Below are positions 54,430 to 62,852 of a stretch of 64,000 bases of DNA, piece by piece (the stretch's first letter is position 1; every line of letters starts with the position of its first letter). The DNA is from Alistipes sp. CAG:514 (GTDB lineage Bacteria; Bacteroidota; Bacteroidia; Bacteroidales; UBA932), in assembly GCA_000431015.1 (NCBI GenBank), contig HF986015.1, forward strand, positions 1 to 64,000. Reading direction: 5' to 3'. The position numbers were made by a program, and so were the translations under genes. Below the pieces are notes generated by a model that saw only the letters and a program-made list of their open reading frames with translations, ran no database searches and was not told the DNA's origin.

Positions 54430-54437
54430 AGGAGGTG
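54430..54437 (+). promoter_or_regulatory. strong Shine-Dalgarno of rpsU
   Basis: AGGAGGTG, 11 nt before the ATG. Bacteroidota ribosomes normally hide their anti-SD behind bS21, bS18 and bS6, and rpsU is a known exception that keeps an SD. This supports feedback control of S21 by free anti-SD. Confidence 0.8.
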
Positions 54438-54448
54438 GTAACAGCATT

Positions 54449-54643
54449 ATGATCATAGTTCCTATCAAGGAAGGCGAGAACATCGAAAGGGCTCTGAAGA
54501 AATTCAAGAGAAAATTCGAGAAGACCGGTGCCATCCGTGAGCTTCGCGCCCGCAAGAACTTCGAGAAGCCTTCTGTAAAGAGAAGAGCCGCGAAGATGAA
54601 GGCCATCTACGTTCAGCACCTCCAGCTGCTCGACGAGCAGTAA
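54449..54643 (+). CDS. rpsU: 30S ribosomal protein bS21
   Basis: 64 residues, basic, beginning MIIVPIKEGENIERALKKFK and ending with the longer Bacteroidota tail IYVQHLQLLDEQ. Sits at the platform of the 30S subunit near the anti-SD. The start follows a textbook SD, rare in this window. A hairpin terminator follows. Confidence 0.96.
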   Translation: MIIVPIKEGENIERALKKFKRKFEKTGAIRELRARKNFEKPSVKRRAAKMKAIYVQHLQLLDEQ

Positions 54644-54667
54644 TCAAGACTGACACAGACAATCATG

Positions 54668-54700
54668 ACCGGATCGCGCCCAGCGGTCCGGTTTTCGTAT
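54668..54700 (+). terminator. terminator of rpsU
   Basis: Stem ACCGGA (54668-54673) with TCCGGT (54887 does not apply; right arm 54687-54692), followed by TTTTCGTATTT. Directly upstream of repeat copy B. Confidence 0.6.
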
Positions 54701-54863
54701 TTAGTAACGTGAAAAAATAACCTGCTTCAGATTAGGAGAAGATTTTCGAGGATAGATCTATTTTCGAAGAAGGAGCGTGCCGGTGGCACATGACTGATGA
54801 GAAAACAGATATAGACCGAAAAGATTCCTTAAGATGAGGCAGGTTATTTTTTGAAGGTTACTT
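54701..54863 (+). repeat. intergenic hairpin repeat, copy B
   Basis: 163 bp with imperfect inverted ends (TTAGTAAC...AAAAAATAACCTGC and GCAGGTTATTTTTTG...GTTACTTA). Matches the reverse complement of copy A over its full length. Inner hairpin GTGCC-GGT-GGCAC. No coding potential. Sits between rpsU and the AsmA-like gene. Confidence 0.85.
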
Positions 54864-55024
54864 AGTAATCCTAAATCATTAATTTGTAAAGTTTTGGCTG
54901 CGTTTTCGAAGATAGATTTCTTTTTGAAGAAGGAGTGTGCCGATGGCACATGGCCGATGAGAAAAAACCGCCAGACCGAAAAGACAATCAAAGATTACCA
55001 ACTAATTTATTAACGCTTACTTAT
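54864..55024 (+). repeat. related intergenic repeat, copy C
   Basis: Shares the core of copies A and B (TTTTCGAAGATAGATTTC, GAAGAAGGAGTGTGCC hairpin with GGCACA, CAGACCGAAAAGA) but has different ends, GTAATCCTAAA at the left and CGCTTACTTA at the right. Its right part includes the 20 bp found inverted at 18741-18760. Directly adjoins copy B. Confidence 0.75.
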
Positions 55025-55067
55025 CAGCAGTACTGAATCCGGCTAATTATAGCTATATTTGTAGATT

Positions 55068-58000
55068 ATGGGAAAGGATGTCGTCAAAAAAGGGGCGCGG
55101 CGCTGGCTCCGCCCGGCACTCTGGACAATCTTCGGCGTATGGGCGGTGATCATCATCGTCCTGCAGATCGCGTTGAACTCCAAGGTACTGACGAGAGTCG
55201 TCAACGATGTGGCCAAGGAATATGTCGACGGGGATGTCACGTTCACCGGCATCAAGGCTTCCATGTTCAAGAGCTTCCCTAACCTCAACGTCACTATCGA
55301 CAACTTCTCCATCACCTACCCCCACGACAGGTTCGCCGCGTTCGACTCACTGGACGTTCCGGGAGGCTACCTCCTGAAATCAGGGCGCGGAGAGGGAGCC
55401 GACACCCTGGCACATTTCAGAAAGTTCTCCGTCTCGGTCAACTACCTTGCCGCTGCGACAGGCAGGCTCAGGATCCGCCACGCCATTCTTGATCATCCAA
55501 GAATATTCGCCCACCAGTACGACTCCACCACGGCGAACTGGAACATGTTCGGCGACGGTTCCGTGAAAGAGGATGGCGACACCATCGCCTCCACGCTGCC
55601 ACCGGTCTCGGTGGGCAAGGTCAGCCTCGGAGGACGGCCATTCATAGTCTACACGAATCCCTCCGACACCATATTCGGATGCATATTCCTAAAGCAGCTC
55701 ACCGCGAAGGGGCATTATGACGCGAAGAGGAACAAGATCGAGGGGGTGAGCCTTGAGATGGACTCGCTGTTCGTGGCGGGGCGGCTTCCTGCGGACACGG
55801 TAGCCCTTGGGGTAGAGCGGCTCGGGATCAAGGAACGCGCCGGCCACTTCGATGTCAACCTCTCTTCGAGGCTGTTCCTCGGCATGGAATCATCCGGCAG
55901 GATGTCGATTCCGGTCGAGATCGAAGGCAACATATTCCCGGAACTTGGGAAAAAGTGCGTGACGGTCGGGAATATGACCGCGCGGGTAGCCACCGTCGGG
56001 CTTTCGGCCAACGGGAAGGCGGACTTCTCAGGTAAGGATATTCACATCAAGGGATCTGTGGCGACGGAAAACGCCTCCATCAATGAGATAGCCGGGCATT
56101 TCGGAGACAACTTCCCTATTCTTAAGAAGTTGCGCACCGATGCAACGCTCTCCGTCAATGCATTCTGCGACGGCAGTTATGACAAGAGTACCGGCAGCCT
56201 CCCTCCTCTTTCGGTGAGGATCCAGGTTCCGGATTCCAGGATCGGCTGGGAGGGCATTTCCGGCGACGGACGTTTCGACCTTGACATCACGGCCACGAGC
56301 CAAGACGGAAAACTCACCGCCGAGGTGCCGGATTTCTGCTTCAGCGTCAACGGGATGAAGGTGATGATGAGCGGGACAGCCGACGACCTTCTTGGCGCGG
56401 ATCCGAAGTTCGACATCAGCAGCGACATCCACATCGTCCTGGACTCGCTGGCCTGCTACCTTCCTGACAGCCTCGGGGTTTCTGTCCACGGCGACCTTGA
56501 GGGGATAATCGAAGGTGACTTCCGCCTGTCCCAACTGGATGCGTTCAATTTCTCCGAGATCGGGCTTGAGGGGCTTCTGGAGAGCAACGGCATCCGGATC
56601 AGCATTCCGAAAGACACCCTGTTCGCCTACTTAGGCCACACGGACATCAGCCTAGGAGCCTTCAACCACGAGGATGACCACGACGGACACGGCGGTAGCG
56701 GCCACAGGCACTCGGGACTTTCCGTGGCGATCGACAGCATGCTGACTGAATATGGCGCCTCGACGTTCATACGGGGTACCGGTCTGACTCTTTCGGCACA
56801 CAACACCAAGGAGAGGATGTCCGCTGATCCGAAGCGCCACCCGATCCACGGCCATCTTGACATCGCTTCCATCGGAATGATGGACATAGACTCCTGTTTC
56901 GTAGGAGCCATCGGCTCTGTCAACACATTCAAACTGAGCCTTAAGCAGACAGGAACGCATAGCGTGCCGTTCATCAGCCTGTCCAGCAGGAACAAGAATA
57001 TAACTCTCCGCGAAGGAGTCACCAGGTTCTCCGGACAGGATGCGAGGCTGTCGGTCGAGGCGCATCCGAACTCCGCGGAGAGACAGCTTCGCAGGAAACA
57101 CCTGCTGGACTCCCTGCAAAGGATCTACCCTGGAGTGAAACGCGACTCCCTGCTCAGGAAAGTGTTCGGGAAATATGCGTCCGGAACCACCTTGCCGGAC
57201 TATCTTTCCGAAAAGGATTTCGAGAAGAGCGACATCAGGATCCAACTTGGTGAATCCTTTGCGAACTACATCAGAGACTGGGACATCACAGGGAACATCG
57301 ACCTCGCCGAAGGTCTTGTCATCACCCCGTACTATCCACTCGACAACAGGATAACAGGATTCAGCGGGAAGTTCTCCAACAACACGATCGACCTCAACAG
57401 ACTATCGTTCAAATCCGGGGTGTCGGACATCTCCGCCACCGGCCATCTTACCGGTCTCAAGAGGTTTCTTGTCTCCGGCAAGGGCAGGCTCAACCTGGAT
57501 CTGGGCATAACCTCCGACGAGATCGACATGAACGAGATCCTCATCGCGCTCAACGCCGGAAAGAAATTCACGCCTATAGGCCACAACGCGGCTCTCTCCG
57601 GAGTTGATGACAACGCCTACCTCAACACCGTCAAAGAGATGACAGCCGCGGACACGACCGCCTCCACCTCTCTGGTCGTGCTGCCGTCCAACCTCAACGC
57701 CAAGATCTCATTGAGCGCCAACAAGATAAGATACTCAAACCTGGAGACATCCTGGGTGGCCTCGGACATCGTGATGAAAGAGCGCTGCCTCCAGGCGACG
57801 AACACCCTCGCGACGACGAACATGGGCGACGTGTACCTCGAAGGTTTCTATTCGACCCGCACCAAGAAAGACCTCAAGGCCGGCTTCGACCTCACCTTGT
57901 CCGGCATCACAGCCGAGAAGGTTATCCAGCTGTTCCCGGCAGTGGACAGCATCGTGCCTATGCTCAAGGCTTTCAGGGGACTGCTCGACTGCGAGATCGC

Positions 58001-58235
58001 CGCGACAAGCTCGATCGACACATCCATGAACATTGTGCTGCCGACCCTGAGCGGCATAGTGAAAATTGACGGCAAGAACCTGTCTCTGACCGACAGTGAC
58101 GAACTCAACAAGCTCCGCAGATCCTTGATGTTCAAGGACAAGGACTCCAGCTTCATAAAATCCCTGTCAATCCGCGGCATCATCAAGGAGAACCACATGG
58201 AGATCTTCCCGTTCCTGCTGAACATCGACCGCTAA
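55068..58235 (+). CDS. AsmA-like envelope protein, interrupted by an in-frame stop
   Basis: 1055 residues up to TAA 58233-58235. N-terminal membrane helix (about 15-37). The AsmA start VNDVAKEYVDGDVTFTGIKASMFKSFPNL follows, with long beta-rich repeats typical of AsmA/TamB-like bridge proteins, which span the periplasm and handle outer-membrane lipid or protein traffic. The C-terminal AsmA_2 segment (LSGIVKIDGKNLSLTDSDELNKL) is present. The frame continues without shift for another 161 codons after the stop with plainly homologous sequence (see next entry). The encoded protein therefore lacks its normal C-terminus, unless the stop is an assembly error. Confidence 0.88.
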   Translation: MGKDVVKKGARRWLRPALWTIFGVWAVIIIVLQIALNSKVLTRVVNDVAKEYVDGDVTFTGIKASMFKSFPNLNVTIDNFSITYPHDRFAAFDSLDVPGGYLLKSGRGEGADTLAHFRKFSVSVNYLAAATGRLRIRHAILDHPRIFAHQYDSTTANWNMFGDGSVKEDGDTIASTLPPVSVGKVSLGGRPFIVYTNPSDTIFGCIFLKQLTAKGHYDAKRNKIEGVSLEMDSLFVAGRLPADTVALGVERLGIKERAGHFDVNLSSRLFLGMESSGRMSIPVEIEGNIFPELGKKCVTVGNMTARVATVGLSANGKADFSGKDIHIKGSVATENASINEIAGHFGDNFPILKKLRTDATLSVNAFCDGSYDKSTGSLPPLSVRIQVPDSRIGWEGISGDGRFDLDITATSQDGKLTAEVPDFCFSVNGMKVMMSGTADDLLGADPKFDISSDIHIVLDSLACYLPDSLGVSVHGDLEGIIEGDFRLSQLDAFNFSEIGLEGLLESNGIRISIPKDTLFAYLGHTDISLGAFNHEDDHDGHGGSGHRHSGLSVAIDSMLTEYGASTFIRGTGLTLSAHNTKERMSADPKRHPIHGHLDIASIGMMDIDSCFVGAIGSVNTFKLSLKQTGTHSVPFISLSSRNKNITLREGVTRFSGQDARLSVEAHPNSAERQLRRKHLLDSLQRIYPGVKRDSLLRKVFGKYASGTTLPDYLSEKDFEKSDIRIQLGESFANYIRDWDITGNIDLAEGLVITPYYPLDNRITGFSGKFSNNTIDLNRLSFKSGVSDISATGHLTGLKRFLVSGKGRLNLDLGITSDEIDMNEILIALNAGKKFTPIGHNAALSGVDDNAYLNTVKEMTAADTTASTSLVVLPSNLNAKISLSANKIRYSNLETSWVASDIVMKERCLQATNTLATTNMGDVYLEGFYSTRTKKDLKAGFDLTLSGITAEKVIQLFPAVDSIVPMLKAFRGLLDCEIAATSSIDTSMNIVLPTLSGIVKIDGKNLSLTDSDELNKLRRSLMFKDKDSSFIKSLSIRGIIKENHMEIFPFLLNIDR

Positions 58236-58721
58236 TCGATCGCGGCCAGCGGCCTTCAGGGTTTCGACCAGCGGTTCAAGTACCACCTTTCCGCCCTGAA
58301 GTCGCCGATTCCGTTCAAGTTCGGCATCAACGTGAACGGCACCTTCGACAATTGGAAGTGGAAACTCGGCAAGACAAAGTACAAGAGCCGCAACATCCCT
58401 CTTTTCGATGATCAGGTCAACAGCCTGACGCTAAACCTGACCTCCGCCATCCACAACATATTCGAGAAGGGCGTGGAGCAGGCTCTGAAGCAGAACGAGC
58501 TGTCGCAGAAGGCGATAGAGAACAAAAAGAAGGAACTTGACTATTCCGCCTCCCTGACGGAAGACCTCTCCGCCGACGAAAAGAAAACCCTCAAAGCCCT
58601 TGAGACCGTCACCGGCGCCGGTAACATCGGTGACAACGGTGCCGGCTCACATCTTCCGCACGCTGAACCAGCCGGAACGAACGATGCGGCAGAGCGCGAC
58701 GGGCAGAAAAATAATATTTGA
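58236..58721 (+). pseudogene. C-terminal part of the AsmA-like gene, cut off by a TAA
   Basis: Same frame as the preceding gene, 161 codons to TGA at 58719-58721. It reads SIAASGLQGFDQRFKYHLSA, then LKSPIPFKFGINVNGTFDNW and KWKLGKTKYK, the conserved end of Bacteroidota AsmA proteins. In those the residue after NIDR is a Tyr, so TAA most simply replaces TAC or TAT. The rest ends in a Lys/Glu-rich and Ala/Gly-rich tail. There is no good start codon near its 5' end; ATG 58332 is internal. Codon use is as in the main gene, suggesting the break is recent. Confidence 0.88.
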
Positions 58722-58747
58722 ATATTAACAGATTTCAACTATCTTTG
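58717..58747 (+). promoter_or_regulatory. tRNA-Leu promoter overlapping the AsmA reading frame end
   Basis: TTTG (58717-58720), 19 bp, TATCTTTG (58740-58747): perfect consensus. The -33 box includes part of the TGA stop codon of the upstream frame. The predicted transcript has about 90 nt before the tRNA. Confidence 0.75.
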
Positions 58748-58842
58748 CAAACCTTTCGGACTCGGAGCAAAGGCAGCTTCCAATCGCCCGACCTCCCCGC
58801 GGAATCCCTATCATCATCTAGATTCCCCTGCCGGAAGGCTTT

Positions 58843-58922
58843 GCGGGTGTGTTGAAACTGGTAGACAAGCCAGACTTAGGATCTGGTGCGCAAGCGTATG
58901 GGTTCGAGTCCCTTCACCCGCA
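58843..58922 (+). tRNA. tRNA-Leu (anticodon UAG)
   Basis: 80 nt folding as a class II tRNA. Acceptor GCGGGTG with CACCCGC. Anticodon stem CCAGA/TCTGG enclosing CTTAGGA, so the anticodon is TAG. A short variable arm and GGTTCGAGTCC as T loop. The discriminator is A and CCA is not encoded. A hairpin terminator follows at once. Confidence 0.96.
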
Positions 58923-58928
58923 CAAAAA

Positions 58929-58970
58929 ATGCCTCCTAATCAACTGATTAAGGGGCATATTTCATTTTTC
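58929..58970 (+). terminator. terminator of tRNA-Leu
   Basis: A 14-bp stem (58929-58942 with 58945-58958), one wobble and one mismatch, followed by TTTCATTTTT. It starts 7 bp past the tRNA. Confidence 0.75.
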
Positions 58971-59224
58971 AATAGGTGTACTAAGTATCCCAAAATGGTC
59001 CAAGAATCCCGTACCGGTTGAATATTGCGTTACGGCTAGTACTTTCCTGATTTAGGTTGACTCGGGTACACAAAAGGACTATTTCATGTACCAACCATGT
59101 TTCTGGAGACATTCGGTACACCATTGAGGCTTCTCCTGTACCAAACTTATCTTTCGGATTAAAAACCGAGGGGTGAAGCAGAGAGCCTTACGGCTCAGAG
59201 TGGCAGCCGGGTACAGACATTACC

Positions 59225-59356
59225 CTAATAACGCCTGTAGTGGCTGCGGACTCTCTCAACCTTGCCGAAACGCACTCGCCTGTAGGCTCGCACCTGGACA
59301 AGTCTGATAATCTCCACCTCAATGGCGACTATCACAAGATGTTGGCTTGTTCTCAT
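59225..59356 (-). CDS. 43-residue basic small protein, unknown
   Basis: ATG at 59354-59356 to TAG at 59225-59227. The C-terminal half VRAYRRVRFGKVERVRSHYRRY is strongly basic and has the VRAYxR...VRSHYR pattern that recurs at the ends of small proteins and of some mobile-element proteins in Bacteroidota, as far as I recall. It could be a surviving C-terminus rather than an intact gene. No promoter was recognised. Confidence 0.35.
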   Translation of the reverse strand: MRTSQHLVIVAIEVEIIRLVQVRAYRRVRFGKVERVRSHYRRY

Positions 59357-59435
59357 TCTACATACTTATTGTTAGGAAATTGAGAGAACAACCGTCCTTG
59401 TTGTAGTACCCCCTCGGTATGGGACAATAACAAAA

Positions 59436-59480
59436 AAGCAAGCATCCCTTTTAGGGAAAAGATGCTTGCTTATTTTTTTT
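59436..59480. terminator. strong bidirectional hairpin in the tRNA-Leu scar
   Basis: Perfect 11-bp stem AAGCAAGCATC (59436-59446) with GATGCTTGCTT (59461-59471). An inner CCCTTTTAGGG extends it, and T runs lie on both strands. Confidence 0.75.
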
Positions 59481-59745
59481 CCTAACTCGTATGTGAACTA
59501 TGCAAAGTTAACCATTATTTTCTAATTGACAATAGGGATTCTATATTTTGGTTATTCTAAATTCAGATTATTCCCCTTCCACCAACCATTCCACAAACTC
59601 CCACACCTTCTTGAAGTCCTCTACAAAGGTTTGATACTCTTCCACGATTCAGCACAAAAAGGATGATTAAAAGTCTGAATAACTATCGGAGATTATAGTA
59701 ATCGGAGACAAGGTCGAGGTTGACCTCGCCAAAAAGCAAGAAAGA

Positions 59746-59783
59746 GGGGCTTGACTAATACTTTTAGTCAGCCCCTTTTTTTC
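59746..59783 (+). terminator. terminator after the scar's plus-strand coding tail
   Basis: GGGGCTTGACTA (59746-59757) pairs with TAGTCAGCCCC (59765-59775) with one bulge, followed by TTTTTTTC. It overlaps the stop of the coding tail at 59683-59754. Confidence 0.75.
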
Positions 59784-59835
59784 TTTTCCATAACCAACCG
59801 AGGGTGCAGCACTTGCTGCGGCACCGGGGTGGTGA

Positions 59836-60897
59836 TTACTTCACGCGAAGCTTCTTGCCTAGGCGGAGGATTGTGGTCTCTTTGATCCCGTTCAGGTTGC
59901 AGAGGGTCCTTACGGTGGTGTGATACTTCCGGGCCAGGGCGCCGAGAGTGTCACCTTGACGGATAGTATGATACTTGGCGGCGGCAGCTGCCTTTCTCTC
60001 AGCCTCGGCCTTCCTGGCGGCCTCCTCCTTGTCCTTTGCGTCGCCTTCAAGGATGTCGATCTCCTCCTGCTCGCTCTCAGGAACGTACTTGCTGTTGGCG
60101 TTCAGATACTTCTTCTTGAGCACGAACAACCTGTGCCTCAATGTGCCGGAATGGAAATCGATCAGCCATTCAGGATCGAAGGCGTAGCCCTTGTAACGGG
60201 TCTCGAAATGAAGATGCGGGCCGGTGGAGCGCCCTGTCGAACCGCCGAGACCGATGATCGTGCCGGCGTTCACCCACTGGTCATCCTTGACATAAATCTT
60301 GGAAAGATGGCCGTAGAATGTCTCCAGACCGTTGTCGTGGCGAAGGACCACAAGATTGCCATAGCCCTTGTAACGCTTCGATATCCGGACCTTGCCGTCA
60401 AAGGCGGCATAGACCGGTGTGCCGGTGTGCAGCGGAAGATCCACGCCTTGATGTCTGCGCCTGTGACGATAGCCGAACTTTGAATAGACATCATTCTGAT
60501 GAGGGCACTTGTACTCACTCAATGTGTCGACGATCCAAAGAGCGATCTCATCGGGAAGCTCCTCCAAGGAAACACGGTACGGATCCGGATAATCATGGGT
60601 CCAGTACTCATTGAACACCTGATGGTCACGCGCATAGGTGGAGTCCTTGTAATACTTCCAGGTGTAGTCCGACAGAAGCAGGATCTTGATGTGCGGATCC
60701 GCCGTGTCGATTGTGTCCAGAGCCTCAGCCCTGTTCAGTTCCATGGACTGCACGGATTCCCTGCAGATTCTCGGGATAAGGATCTCAGCTTGTTTCCTGG
60801 TCTTGATTGTGGTGTCCTGCGCCACGGCAGGAACCGAAAACTGCATTGAGGCAAGGACCATGACAATGGCGCTCGCCAAAAAACCTCCACGAATCAT
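59836..60897 (-). CDS. M23 (LytM) endopeptidase with C-terminal LysM
   Basis: 353 residues. Signal peptide (ends VAQD). M23 domain from about 145, with both zinc-ligand motifs intact: HQGVDLPL and GPHLHFE, plus GYGNLVVLRHDNG. A charged Ala/Lys/Glu coiled stretch (about 275-300) and one LysM module (YHTIRQGDTLGALARKYHTT) end the protein. It should cut peptidoglycan cross-links in the periplasm. It differs from the EnvC-like protein at 24 kb, whose zinc site is lost. The next gene upstream on this strand ends 5 bp away (60903), so the two may be cotranscribed. Confidence 0.93.
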   Translation of the reverse strand: MIRGGFLASAIVMVLASMQFSVPAVAQDTTIKTRKQAEILIPRICRESVQSMELNRAEALDTIDTADPHIKILLLSDYTWKYYKDSTYARDHQVFNEYWTHDYPDPYRVSLEELPDEIALWIVDTLSEYKCPHQNDVYSKFGYRHRRRHQGVDLPLHTGTPVYAAFDGKVRISKRYKGYGNLVVLRHDNGLETFYGHLSKIYVKDDQWVNAGTIIGLGGSTGRSTGPHLHFETRYKGYAFDPEWLIDFHSGTLRHRLFVLKKKYLNANSKYVPESEQEEIDILEGDAKDKEEAARKAEAERKAAAAAKYHTIRQGDTLGALARKYHTTVRTLCNLNGIKETTILRLGKKLRVK

Positions 60898-60902
60898 CCT
60901 GT

Positions 60903-62261
60903 CTACAGTTTTGCTCCGAATCTCTCCACAAGGAGGGTCCTGGTCTCGTTAACTTTTTCCTCAAGCAGAGCGTCTGATGTGGCCTCGCAGATGAACCTCA
61001 GGTAAGGCTCGGTGTTGGAAGGACGGATGTTGAACCACCAGTCCGGGAACTCGACCCTGTAGCCGTCGAAATCCATTTCGGCGGTAGGCTTTTCCTTGGA
61101 GATGAAATACTCTTTGACGGCATCCATCGCACCCTTCTTGTCCTCGATCCTGAAATTGATCTCTCCGGAATTCTGGTAGCGCGCGATCCTGCCGATCAGC
61201 TCGTGAAGGGTCACGCCTTTCTTCTTCATGGCAGCCACAACCCTGAGTATCAGCATAGAAGCCAGCAATCCGCTGTCAGAATAGAAGAAATCGCGGAAAT
61301 AATAGTGCCCGGCCAGCTCTCCACCCCAGACACCGTCAAGCTCACGGAGCTTCCTGGCGGCGAAGGCTCGTCCGACCTTCCAAGTGGCCATCCTGCACCC
61401 CATCGGAGTCAAGTACTCCCCGACAGCCTTGGAGCTGCGGATGTCCTGAAGCACGATGCCTGTCTCATGCCTCTCGTCCACGAAATAGTGGCCAAGCACG
61501 GCGATCATCAGATCCGGAGACACGAACTCGCCCTCGTTGTCAACGAACATCACACGGTCAGCGTCACCGTCGTAGATGACACCGATGTCAGCTCCGGTCT
61601 TTTTCACCAAAGCCTTAAGCGGCTCCACATTCTTAGGAATAAGAGGGTTAGGCTCGTGATTAGGGAAGTTGCCATCCAGATCCTCGAATATGTAGGCAGG
61701 CTCGTCGCCGAAAATCTCACGGGCGTAAAGGCTTGACATACCGTTGGAAAGGTCGAAGGCTATCTTGATGTCGGAATAGTCACCCTTGTACTTCAGGAGG
61801 AAGTCAAGGTAGTCTTTATGAATATCCTTGAGAATGACCTGTCCTTTCTTCGGCGCCGCCGGCGTAGGCCTTCCGCTTTCGATCCACTCCTGGATCTGTC
61901 CAAGACCGGAATCCAAGCCGACAGGAAGGGCGTTCTCCCTTGAGACCTTCATGCCGTTATACTCCTTAGGATTGTGGGACGCGGTGATCTGCACCGAAGC
62001 CTTGAATCCGTAGTTGGCTGTACCGAAATAGACCATCGGAGTCGTGCTGAGACCGATGTCATAGACATCCGCGCCGGCGTCGGTGATACCTTTTAGAAGA
62101 TATTCATGAATCTCCGGCGAGGAGACCCTACAGTCCCTGCCGACGAGAACCTTGTCAGTCCCAAGAAGTTCCGGTAGAAAATAGCCCACCTTGTAGGCTG
62201 TGTTACGGTCGAAGTCTACATTATAGACTCCGCGTATGTCATACGCGTGAAATGCTCCCAT
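60903..62261 (-). CDS. phosphoglucomutase/phosphomannomutase
   Basis: 452 residues from the ATG at 62261 (MGAFHAYDIRGVYNVDFDRN). The frame is open to 62390 but the extra 43 residues lie in the def gene region. Catalytic phosphoserine in TASHNPKEYNGMK near residue 95, metal loop DGDADRVMF near 233, sugar-binding GGELAGHYYF near 315, and C-terminal PSNTEPYLRF. Interconverts hexose 1- and 6-phosphates for cell-wall and capsule sugar nucleotides. Mannose versus glucose preference is not decidable. Confidence 0.94.
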   Translation of the reverse strand: MGAFHAYDIRGVYNVDFDRNTAYKVGYFLPELLGTDKVLVGRDCRVSSPEIHEYLLKGITDAGADVYDIGLSTTPMVYFGTANYGFKASVQITASHNPKEYNGMKVSRENALPVGLDSGLGQIQEWIESGRPTPAAPKKGQVILKDIHKDYLDFLLKYKGDYSDIKIAFDLSNGMSSLYAREIFGDEPAYIFEDLDGNFPNHEPNPLIPKNVEPLKALVKKTGADIGVIYDGDADRVMFVDNEGEFVSPDLMIAVLGHYFVDERHETGIVLQDIRSSKAVGEYLTPMGCRMATWKVGRAFAARKLRELDGVWGGELAGHYYFRDFFYSDSGLLASMLILRVVAAMKKKGVTLHELIGRIARYQNSGEINFRIEDKKGAMDAVKEYFISKEKPTAEMDFDGYRVEFPDWWFNIRPSNTEPYLRFICEATSDALLEEKVNETRTLLVERFGAKL

Positions 62262-62271
62262 AATGTTCTTG

Positions 62272-62826
62272 TTATTTAATTTTAGTGGCGTACCTTGCAA
62301 AAACCTTTCCTTTCGCGATGTTCTGAAGCTTTTTTGAAAGCATCTTTTTCCTGATCGGAGCGACGTGATCCACGAACAGGTCGCCATCAAGATGCGACAT
62401 CTCGTGCTGCACCATGCGACAGGCGAACTTGTCTAAGGTCTCAGTAACCTTCTCAAGATCAGCATTGTAATATTCAATGGTCATACTCTGCGGCCTCGTG
62501 ATGTCGCAATAGATCCCCGGGATGCTGAGACAGCCTTCGGAATATTCACATCTCTTCTCGCTCTCGCTGAGAATGACAGGGTTGATCATCACCCTCTTGA
62601 AGTCGGCGAGGTAAGGATAGACATCCGTCATCCCCGTACCGTCGACGATCAGGATTCTGACGCTCTCCCCCACCTGCGGCGCGGCGAGTCCGCAACCCTC
62701 TGACTTCGTGAGAGTCTCCTCCATGTCGGCCACCAGTTTCGCGATCTTCTCCTTCTCTGCGAGATCCGCCGGGACTGCCTTCTGTCTGAGAACCTCAGAG
62801 CCATATAAATAAATAGGTAATATCAT
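62272..62826 (-). CDS. def: peptide deformylase
   Basis: 184 residues. Three family motifs: GCGLAAPQVG near residue 43, EGCLSIPGI near 106, and QHEMSHLDG near 149 with two metal-binding histidines and catalytic Glu. Removes the formyl group from nascent proteins at the ribosome. 26 bp from ruvX and 10 bp before the mutase, probably one operon. Confidence 0.96.
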   Translation of the reverse strand: MILPIYLYGSEVLRQKAVPADLAEKEKIAKLVADMEETLTKSEGCGLAAPQVGESVRILIVDGTGMTDVYPYLADFKRVMINPVILSESEKRCEYSEGCLSIPGIYCDITRPQSMTIEYYNADLEKVTETLDKFACRMVQHEMSHLDGDLFVDHVAPIRKKMLSKKLQNIAKGKVFARYATKIK

Positions 62827-62852
62827 AACTCCAATTATTATTTCAACTTCTT

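Larger units (their letters stand above)
58923..59835. other. probable mobile-element scar downstream of tRNA-Leu
   Basis: 913 bp with little coding content and lower GC than its surroundings. It contains two identical-architecture box pairs GGTACA-N16-TGTACC (59065-59092 and 59115-59142), a further GGTACA at 59210, a 43-codon basic ORF (59225-59356, minus), a strong hairpin at 59436-59471, and short coding tails at 59568-59645 (minus) and 59683-59754 (plus). tRNA 3' ends are favoured integration sites, so this is best read as the remains of an integrated element; no integrase is left. Confidence 0.5.

Noticed and set aside
59324..59377. 17-codon hydrophobic frame (MATITRCWLVLILHTYC) resembling a toxic peptide
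   Set aside because: Too short, antisense to the 43-codon ORF, with no antitoxin RNA or promoter seen.
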